This document shows, one piece after another, positions 58,183-64,000 of a stretch of 64,000 nt of DNA. The position numbers were made by a program, and so were the translations under genes. How positions within the stretch are numbered: the stretch's first letter is position 1; each line of letters begins with the position of its first letter. The stretch covers positions 248,001 through 312,000 of the forward strand of contig NZ_BMUZ01000006.1 in NCBI RefSeq assembly GCF_014650455.1, given 5' to 3'. The notes beneath the pieces were generated by a model that was given only the letters and a program-made list of their open reading frames with translations, did no database searches and was not told the origin of the DNA. This stretch comes from Streptomyces xanthochromogenes. Lineage in GTDB: Bacteria > Actinomycetota > Actinomycetes > Streptomycetales > Streptomycetaceae.

Positions 58183-60330
58183 TCAGCAGGTTTTGTCCTG
58201 TGCCGCCCGGCCAAGAACCGGAAATGATCCTTCCGTTCGCGCGGTCGGCGGCGAATCCTCCAGCCCGGTCGCGGCCTCGGCCTCCATCCCGGTCACGGCC
58301 GCGGCGCCCACCGGGATCTGCGGCCCCTGCCCCTCGCCCAGCCAGCGCCGCAGGACGTGGTGGACCTGTTCCGCGCCGACCAGTTGTCCGCCGTGCGGCA
58401 CCGGTTCGGTGAGCTCCACGGGGGAGAGCAGGAAGGGGTGCGACTGCTCGCCGCCGAGCCCGCCGTGCGAGCCGATCTGCTCCTCGAAGGCGTGCACCTG
58501 TCCGGTGGCCGGGTCGTACATCGAGTTGACCATGATGTCGGCGGTGTGCGGGAAGGTGTCCGTGCGCCGCACCGCGTTGGCGGCGCCACGCCCGAATCCC
58601 TTCAACGGGCCTTCTCCGTCGGCGAGTTGGGCCAGCGGCACCGCGCTTCCGGCGCGCCCGAGCAGTACCGCACCGTGTTCCTCGCTGCGGACGAGGAGGA
58701 AGCCGATGCCGGGGTGGTTCGCCAGGGTCGTGAGCAGCGCCGGGTGGCGGCGGTCGATCTGCTCGCGGGTCATGCGGCCCTCGGTGTCGGGGAACGAGAC
58801 CAGGCCGAGGTTTCCGGAGGCGAGCACGACCGGGTCGGACTCGCGCTGCGGCGGGTGGGTCTCGCCCTCCTCGACCGGCCGGTGCAGGGCGACCCGCACC
58901 GCGTACCGGGCCTCCGCGCCGCTGCGGGTGCGCCGGGCCCGGCGCGGCACGGGCAGCCCGCACCCGGCCCGCACGAGGTCCTTCAGGGTCAGCCCGAAAG
59001 CGCTCTCAAAGGTCTCGCCGGGGCTCTGGCCGTGGTCGGACAGGAGCACGATCCGGTAGGGCCGCGGGGCCTGCCCCGCGGCGCCGGCGATGAGGGCGAG
59101 GGAACGGTCGAGGCGCCTGAACACCTGGTCGGTGTCGCGGCCGCGCGGCCCGGAGTGGTGGGCGACCTCGTCGTAGGCGACGAGGTCGGCATAGACGGCG
59201 GTGCGCCCGGCCAGCAGGTCGCCCATGACGGCGGCGACCACCACGTCCCGCTCGACGACGGTCGCGAAGGCGCGGATGAAGGGGTAGAGGCCGCCGCGCT
59301 TGATGCGCGGTGTCTCTTTGCGGACCCGGGCCCGGGTCGACTGGGCGAGCTCGCGGCCGACCTCGGCGATGAAGGAGACCGCGGTACGGACCGCGTTGGC
59401 GGGGTCGGAGAAGTAGGCGAAGTATCCGGCGCGAGAGCGGTTGCGGCGCCCGCGCCGGGCGGCCGCCGTCAGAACGAGGGCCACCTGCTCGGCGCCGCCG
59501 GAGAACAGGTTGCCGCGGCTGGCCCCGTCGTGGGCGAGCAGCCCGCCGTCGCCGGTGCGCTCGACGGCCCGGCGCTGGAGTTCGACGGCGGAGGCGGGCC
59601 GGTTGGAGACCATCACCTCGCCGCTCTCCTTCTCGTACCAGCGGAAGGCCGGCACGTCGAAGTTGCTGCCGTGCAGGATGCCGAGCTGGCTGGCGCCGGT
59701 CTGGCTCGACCAGTCGGTGCGCCAGGGAGTGAGCCGGTGGGTGTCCTGGAGCCAGGCGGCCACGGTCGGCATCAGGCCGGTGTCGACGGCGTGCCGCAGC
59801 GTTCGTTCACCGACGCCGTCGAGCTGGATGAAGACGACGCCCGGAGGCTGCGGCGACGAATCGAGGCCGCGCCCGCGCCGGCGCCGGTCGGCGAGCCGGG
59901 AGAGCCTGCGCCGGTAGGCGTCGTCGTCACGGACGGCCAGCGCGGTCGAGGTCGCCGACGCCACCGCCGACATCACGGCGGCGACGATCACCGCGGTCTC
60001 GGGCTCGGCCGCGCCGTGGCCGGTCGGGATGAGGCGCAGCGCGACCAGGAGCAGCGAACCGTTGAGGAAGAACACCAGAAGGCCGAGCACCAGCGCAGGA
60101 ACCAGCAGGAACGCCCGCACCACCAGCGGCCAGACCAGCGCGCTGAGCAGCCCGAACGCGCCCGCGCCCCACGCCGCGGTGAGCGCGACGCGGGTGATGC
60201 TCTCGCCGTTGTCGGAGGTCAGCTTGAAGTCGGGCAGGACACCGGCCAGCAGCATCATGGTGAGCGTCGAGACGACCCACACCACGATCACCCGGAGCAG
60301 GGCGCTGCCCGTCGTCCGCCATCGCCCCAC
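58183..60330 (-). CDS. phage-holin-like membrane domain fused to an alkaline phosphatase-fold phosphodiesterase
   Basis: This protein of about 715 residues has four hydrophobic N-terminal segments (VSTLTMMLLAGVLPDFKLTS, AFLLVPALVLGLLVFFLNGS and others; holin-4/DUF1469-like). A type I phosphodiesterase/nucleotide pyrophosphatase domain follows from about 160: Asp in FIQLDGVGERTL, Thr in SQTGASQ, ADLVAYDEVAHH, LLSDHGQSPG and GSHGGLGGEQSHPF supply the two-metal site. It should hydrolyse a phosphodiester near the membrane. GTG 60330 is chosen because GAGAGG lies six bases before it. An ATG at 60375 has no ribosome site. Confidence 0.85.
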   Translation of the reverse strand: MGRWRTTGSALLRVIVVWVVSTLTMMLLAGVLPDFKLTSDNGESITRVALTAAWGAGAFGLLSALVWPLVVRAFLLVPALVLGLLVFFLNGSLLLVALRLIPTGHGAAEPETAVIVAAVMSAVASATSTALAVRDDDAYRRRLSRLADRRRRGRGLDSSPQPPGVVFIQLDGVGERTLRHAVDTGLMPTVAAWLQDTHRLTPWRTDWSSQTGASQLGILHGSNFDVPAFRWYEKESGEVMVSNRPASAVELQRRAVERTGDGGLLAHDGASRGNLFSGGAEQVALVLTAAARRGRRNRSRAGYFAYFSDPANAVRTAVSFIAEVGRELAQSTRARVRKETPRIKRGGLYPFIRAFATVVERDVVVAAVMGDLLAGRTAVYADLVAYDEVAHHSGPRGRDTDQVFRRLDRSLALIAGAAGQAPRPYRIVLLSDHGQSPGETFESAFGLTLKDLVRAGCGLPVPRRARRTRSGAEARYAVRVALHRPVEEGETHPPQRESDPVVLASGNLGLVSFPDTEGRMTREQIDRRHPALLTTLANHPGIGFLLVRSEEHGAVLLGRAGSAVPLAQLADGEGPLKGFGRGAANAVRRTDTFPHTADIMVNSMYDPATGQVHAFEEQIGSHGGLGGEQSHPFLLSPVELTEPVPHGGQLVGAEQVHHVLRRWLGEGQGPQIPVGAAAVTGMEAEAATGLEDSPPTARTEGSFPVLGRAAQDKTC

Positions 60331-60427
60331 TGCCGCCCGCCTCTCGCCTCGCCTGTTGCCTCCCAACCCTGCCATAAGGGGAGGTGGGAGCCGTGGCGTC
60401 GGCCTGCCGCGAGGGGCGCCCGCCGGG

Positions 60428-60850
60428 TCAGCAGCCGTCGTACCCGGCGGTGGGCATCGACAGGCGCCGGTGGATGTGCGCCTTCTTGGCACCGTCGTAG
60501 CCCGGCTCGTCGAGGCCCGCCGTCTCCAGGCGCACCCCGCGGCGCTCGCACTCGGCGGCGAACTCCGCCGCGGACGTCAACGCCCGTGCCAGCACACGCT
60601 CGTTGGGCGCCACGAAGACGTCGACGAGGCCCGCGTCCACGTCCGCCCACAGGCCCACGTGGTCCGGTCGCAGACCGTAGATGAGCAGCTGTCGGGTGAT
60701 GACGTAGCCGCGGCCCGCGGCCCACTTCACGCACATCTCGTGCTGGCTGCGGGTGTCCACCAGGAAGGGGTCACGATCGAGTTCCTCGAGCGGGGTCAGA
60801 CTGGCGATCGCCGCCACCCGTACATCGTCCGTGCGGTCCGTGTCGCCCAT
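60428..60850 (-). CDS. conserved hypothetical protein
   Basis: This 140-residue protein begins MGDTDRTDDVRVAAIASLTP and ends RRLSMPTAGYDGC. The central ADVDAGLVDVFVAPNERVLA and AAECERRGVRLETAGLD give an alternating alpha/beta pattern faintly like serine-recombinase or TIR-like domains, but no catalytic Ser is conserved. It appears to be a streptomycete-specific family. The function is unknown. It is divergent from the metallo-hydrolase gene. Confidence 0.75.
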   Translation of the reverse strand: MGDTDRTDDVRVAAIASLTPLEELDRDPFLVDTRSQHEMCVKWAAGRGYVITRQLLIYGLRPDHVGLWADVDAGLVDVFVAPNERVLARALTSAAEFAAECERRGVRLETAGLDEPGYDGAKKAHIHRRLSMPTAGYDGC

Positions 60851-61156
60851 GTCGTCCCCCTGTACGAACTGCCGGGGGCCGACCCTACTCCCCCTCTATC
60901 CCCTCCCTCTCCCTGCCTTGACAGCGGCCCGGTCCTCCCGACAGGGCGACGGCTCGGGCTCCACGTCCTCGCCGACGGACGGCTGCTGGTGTGCGACGCC
61001 TGCCCGGCGGGCGGGGACCACCGCGGACGTCCTGCCCGGCGGACGGGACGACCCCGGACGGGCGGACCGCAATGGCCGGGCCGTGCTTTGCGCGCGGGGA
61101 GACTTAGGCTCGTCATCGGTCGTCATGCGTCGTCGTCGAGCGGAGAAGAGGTTTTC
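60851..61156. other. divergent intergenic region
   Basis: About 300 bases separate the hypothetical protein start and the metallo-hydrolase start. The ribosome site GAGAAGAGG at 61143-61151 is clear. No operator or further gene is recognised. Confidence 0.45.
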
Positions 61157-61927
61157 GTGCCGGTGGAGGTCACCTGGTGGGGTCATGCCACCTGCACGAT
61201 CGAGGATTCCGGGGTGCGGCTGCTCACGGATCCGCTGTTCGCGCGCCGTCTCGCGCATCTGCGCCGGCGCCGGGGCGCGGTCCCGCCGCCCGAGGCCGCG
61301 GTGGCGGACGCGGTGCTCGTCTCGCACCTGCACGCCGATCATCTGCACCTGCCCTCGCTCGCCCGGGTCGCGCCCGGCACCCGGCTGATCGTTCCGGCCG
61401 GGGCGGCCCGTGCGGTGCCCGGGCTGCGACGGCTCGGGGCACAGGTCACCGAGGTGCGCGCCGGCGACACCGTCCAGATCGGGAACGTCCGGGTGCGGGC
61501 CGTGCCCGCCCTGCACGACGGCCGCCGGCTGCCGGTGGGACCGCTCCGCTCCCCCGCACTCGGTTACGTCGTCGAGGGGACGGCCAGGACGTACTTCGCG
61601 GGGGACACCGGCCTCTTCGACAGCATGGCGGACGCAGTAGGGCCCGTGGACGCGGCGCTGCTCCCGGTCGGCGGCTGGGGCCCGTACCTGGGACAGGGCC
61701 ATCTCGACGCGGGGCGTGCGGCCGAGGCACTGGCCTTGCTGGGAGCGCTCTCCGCGGTGCCGGTGCACTACGGCACCTACTGGCCGATCGGCATGGACGG
61801 GGTGCGGCCGCACGAGTTCCACGCGCCGGGCGAGGAGTTCGTACGCCATGCGGCCCGGCTCGCTCCGAAGGCTGCGGTGCACCGGCTCGGGCACGGCGAG
61901 AACGTGCGGATCGAGGCCACCCGATGA
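61157..61927 (+). CDS. metallo-beta-lactamase-fold hydrolase (UlaG-like)
   Basis: This 256-residue protein has WWGHATCTIEDSGVRLLTDP then SHLHADHLHLPSLA (the HxHxDH metal motif), GYVVEGTARTYFAGDTGLFD (Asp ligand) and a late His in VPVHYGTYWP. These ligate two metals as in UlaG/NAPE-PLD-like enzymes that hydrolyse lactones or phosphodiesters. The substrate is unknown. GTG 61157 sits six bases after GAGG. It is followed by a DedA gene with ATGA overlap, so the two act together or are co-regulated. Confidence 0.9.
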   Translation: MPVEVTWWGHATCTIEDSGVRLLTDPLFARRLAHLRRRRGAVPPPEAAVADAVLVSHLHADHLHLPSLARVAPGTRLIVPAGAARAVPGLRRLGAQVTEVRAGDTVQIGNVRVRAVPALHDGRRLPVGPLRSPALGYVVEGTARTYFAGDTGLFDSMADAVGPVDAALLPVGGWGPYLGQGHLDAGRAAEALALLGALSAVPVHYGTYWPIGMDGVRPHEFHAPGEEFVRHAARLAPKAAVHRLGHGENVRIEATR

Positions 61928-62577
61928 ACGCCGACCGGCTGCTGGCAGTCGCCGGGGTGGTGACGCCCGAGACGACCCAGCAGGCCGCCGGCTACCCGAC
62001 GCTCTTCGTCCTGGTCGCCCTCGGGTCACTGCTTCCGGTGGTGCCGACGGGCGCCCTGGTTTCGACCGCCGCGGTGGTGGCCTTCCACCAGACCGCCTGG
62101 TTCTCGCTGCTCCTGGTGTTCGGCGTGGGGGCGCTGGCCGCGTTCATCGGTGATGTCGCGCTGTACTGGCTCGGGCAGCGCGGGGTGCGCTCGAAGAACG
62201 GCTCGCGCTGGCTCGCCGCCCTGCGCGGACGGGTCGCGCCGGACCACCTGGAACAGGCCCAGCGCAAGCTCGACGACCACGGGGTGGTGGTCCTGGTGCT
62301 CTCTCGTCTGGTGCCGGCCGGGCGGATTCCGATCATGCTGGCCTGCCTGCTCGGCGGGATGCGGCTGCGGGCGTTCATACACGGCGACATCCCGGCGTGC
62401 CTCGCGTGGGCGGGTGCGTACGGCCTGATCGGCATCCTCGGCGGCTCCCTGTTCGACGAGCCGTGGAAGGGCGTGGTGGTGGCCGTGGTCCTGACGCTGC
62501 TGATCAGCGGCGCTCCGGCGGGGTGGCGGCGGCTCCGGCGACGGCGGGGTGGGCCGGTTGCGCCGGAGGGTGGGTGA
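61924..62577 (+). CDS. DedA-family (SNARE-associated/VTT) membrane protein
   Basis: This 217-residue protein starts at ATG 61924, overlapping the hydrolase stop. It has membrane segments and the DedA hallmarks ALAAFIGDVALYWLGQRGVR (re-entrant loop) and VVLVLSRLVPAGRIPIMLAC (RxVPxxR). DedA/VTT proteins move lipid carriers such as undecaprenyl phosphate or phospholipids across the membrane. The stop TGA is also the first three bases of the palindrome TGAGAGCGCTCCC. Confidence 0.9.
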   Translation: MNADRLLAVAGVVTPETTQQAAGYPTLFVLVALGSLLPVVPTGALVSTAAVVAFHQTAWFSLLLVFGVGALAAFIGDVALYWLGQRGVRSKNGSRWLAALRGRVAPDHLEQAQRKLDDHGVVVLVLSRLVPAGRIPIMLACLLGGMRLRAFIHGDIPACLAWAGAYGLIGILGGSLFDEPWKGVVVAVVLTLLISGAPAGWRRLRRRRGGPVAPEGG

Positions 62578-62830
62578 GAGCGCTCCCGGGGGGGGGCTGA
62601 TGGTAGTGCTCCCACCCGGGGCTAGTGATAGCGATCCCACCCGGGCTAGTGATAGCGAGCCCGCAGGGGGCCAGTGCTAGCGCTCCCGCCGGGGGGAGGG
62701 CCGGTGAAAGGGCTCTCGGTCTTTCGGCTGCGGTATGGCCGCTCGTCGGCGCGGCGCGTGAGAGCGCTCTCGGTCTCAGTGAGGGCTCAGCAAGGCATGG
62801 CATCAGGCCGCGCGAGAGCGCTCTCACGCG
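62572..62830. repeat. 25-bp degenerate array with GAGCGCT-type cores
   Basis: Cores lie at 62578 (GAGCGCT), 62604 (TAGTGCT), 62629 (TAGCGAT), 62653 (TAGCGAG), 62678 (TAGCGCT) and 62708 (AAGGGCT), steps 26, 25, 24, 25 and 30, each followed by CCC. Two full palindromes, GTGAGAGCGCTCTCGG at 62759 and CGAGAGCGCTCTCACG at 62813, follow. The array lies between the convergent DedA and hydrolase genes. Confidence 0.82.
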
Positions 62831-62863
62831 TCACCTCCACGCTGTCCTCCGAAAGGGCTCGGC

Positions 62864-63991
62864 TCAGGACTCCGCCAGCACCCGTGAACCGCCCACCGGC
62901 AGGTCCCACAGGTCCTTTCGGGGGTGGCCGGCCCGCGCCCAGGCGGCTCTCACGCGGGTGAGCGGCTCCAGGACCGGTTCGGCGGACAGGACGAAGGCCG
63001 CCCAGTGCATCGGTGCCATCCGCAGGGCACCCAGGTCCGCGAAGGCCTGGACGGCCTCCTCCGGGTCGGTGTGGACGTCCTGCAGCCACCAGCGCGGGGC
63101 GTACGCGCCAATGGGGAGCAGCGCGAGATCGATGTCGGGGTACCGGCGGCCGATCTCCTTGAACCAGTGCCCGTACCCGGTGTCCCCGGCGAAGTAGAGC
63201 CTGCGCTGCCTTCGGTCGCCCAGGACCCAGCCGCCCCACAGCGAGCGGCAGGTGTCGGTGAGCCCGCGCTTGGACCAGTGGTGGGCCGGTACGAAGTCGA
63301 AACGGACGCCCTTGTATTCGGCCGCCTCCCACCAATCGAGCTCGGTGACGTGGTGGAAGCGGCGGCGCCGGAACCAACGGCCGAGACCCGCCGGGACGAA
63401 GAGCGGTGTGTCGCGCGGGAGCCGTTTGAGGGTGGGGGCGTCGAGGTGGTCGTAGTGGTTGTGGCTGATGACGACGGCGTCGACCGGCGGCAGGTCCTCC
63501 CAGCGCACTCCGACCGGGGTGATCCGGGGCGGGATGCCGAAAATGCGCCGCGACCAGACGGGGTCGGTCAGAACGGTGAGCCCGCCGATGCGGACGATCC
63601 AACTCGCGTGCCCCGCCCACGTCACGGCCAGCGTGTCGGTGTCGGCGGCCGGCAGGGGCCCCGGCGCGAACGGCAGGTCGGGGATGGCACGCAGCCCTTC
63701 CGGGCGGGGCCGGATGGCGCCCTCGCGCGCGAGACGGGCCATGGCACGTACCCCGGGGAGCGGGGCGGTGAGGCGGTCCGCGAACGAGCGGGGCCAGCGC
63801 CGCAGCTCACCGAGCGGTTGCAGCGCAGCCCCCGGGCCCGTGCCCGGCCCCGGGGGCTCACTCCGATCCGCCCGATCCGGCCGATCCGCTCGATCCGGCC
63901 GATCCGCCCGATCCGGCCGATCCGTCGGATGCACCTGGGCCGAGTTCTCCGTCTTCTCCGTCTGTTCCGTCTGTTCCGTCTGTTCCGTCAT
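62864..63991 (-). CDS. metallo-beta-lactamase-fold hydrolase (NAPE-PLD-like) with repeat N-terminus
   Basis: This 375-residue protein has a metal site HNHYDH (DAVVISHNHYDHLDAPTLKR), HHWSKRG, YFAGDTGYGHWFKEIGRR and APMHWAAFVLS. It fits the bacterial NAPE-PLD/YtnP-like group that hydrolyses phospholipid or lactone substrates. The first 47 residues are repeats: TEQ units, then DRPDRA units. The first ATG at 63991 lies nine bases from the window edge, so the true start could be outside it. It is convergent with the DedA gene. Confidence 0.85.
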   Translation of the reverse strand: MTEQTEQTEQTEKTENSAQVHPTDRPDRADRPDRADRPDRADRSEPPGPGTGPGAALQPLGELRRWPRSFADRLTAPLPGVRAMARLAREGAIRPRPEGLRAIPDLPFAPGPLPAADTDTLAVTWAGHASWIVRIGGLTVLTDPVWSRRIFGIPPRITPVGVRWEDLPPVDAVVISHNHYDHLDAPTLKRLPRDTPLFVPAGLGRWFRRRRFHHVTELDWWEAAEYKGVRFDFVPAHHWSKRGLTDTCRSLWGGWVLGDRRQRRLYFAGDTGYGHWFKEIGRRYPDIDLALLPIGAYAPRWWLQDVHTDPEEAVQAFADLGALRMAPMHWAAFVLSAEPVLEPLTRVRAAWARAGHPRKDLWDLPVGGSRVLAES

Positions 63992-64000
63992 CGAGGCAAC

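Overview
The window is chromosomal DNA of a Streptomyces or very close relative. The base composition is extremely GC-rich with strong third-position G/C bias, starts are often GTG or TTG behind GGAGG-type ribosome sites, and the gene families are typical of the genus: an M9 collagenase, an alpha-lytic-type serine protease, sedolisins, a GH6 cellulase, a GH18 chitinase, DUF2254, DUF6891, DUF2993 and an MT0933-like antitoxin. No phage, insertion sequence, rRNA operon, CRISPR array or complete biosynthetic cluster is visible. One tRNA gene, Leu(GAG), lies on the minus strand at 5991-6078.

Layout. 0-6 kb: a VOC protein divergent from a WYL regulator, a methyltransferase, a NUDIX hydrolase and a secreted collagenase. 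6-16 kb: the tRNA, membrane proteins, an aldehyde dehydrogenase, a GntR regulator with a frameshift, a DUF6891 protein, a serine hydrolase and a KAS III enzyme. 15-25 kb: a scrap of a formate dehydrogenase iron-sulfur subunit before fdhD, a ferredoxin-like/isochorismatase pair, an SBF-type symporter with its LysR neighbour, an acyl-CoA ligase and a TetR/MDR divergent pair. 24-31 kb: a secreted-enzyme block (chitinase with a DasR-like site, S53 peptidase, Tat lipoprotein phosphatase, streptogrisin-like protease). 31-40 kb: a double gene stub left by a deletion, a pterin dehydratase, a sugar epimerase, an FtsX-type permease with its HTH gene and a two-component system. 39-49 kb: a glycosyltransferase, DUF2064 and methyltransferase operon, then a second S53 peptidase with a TrmB regulator, then a SuoX-like molybdoenzyme and a polytopic mannosyltransferase-like protein. 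49-64 kb: XRE/SnoaL genes, a GGCT-like protein, a GNAT, the cellulase, small conserved proteins, a DUF2993 protein, an APC permease, a holin/phosphodiesterase fusion, two metallo-beta-lactamase-fold proteins and a DedA protein.

The most distinctive property is repeats. At least eight short tandem arrays occur (units of 6, 15, 16, 17, 25, 27-28 and 34 bp), mostly between genes. Short in-frame repeats also lengthen the linkers or tails of a dozen otherwise ordinary proteins. Two arrays (31.29-31.60 kb and 62.57-62.83 kb) are built on a GAGCGCT core. The full palindrome TGAGAGCGCTCTCA, which resembles LacI-family (CebR-type) operators, recurs elsewhere, twice beginning exactly at a gene's TGA stop. 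Three gene-decay events were found by reading the translations: the GntR frameshift, the AraC/NmrA double stub and the formate dehydrogenase scrap. No wholly new multi-gene system could be established. The repeat family is the best candidate for something undescribed.
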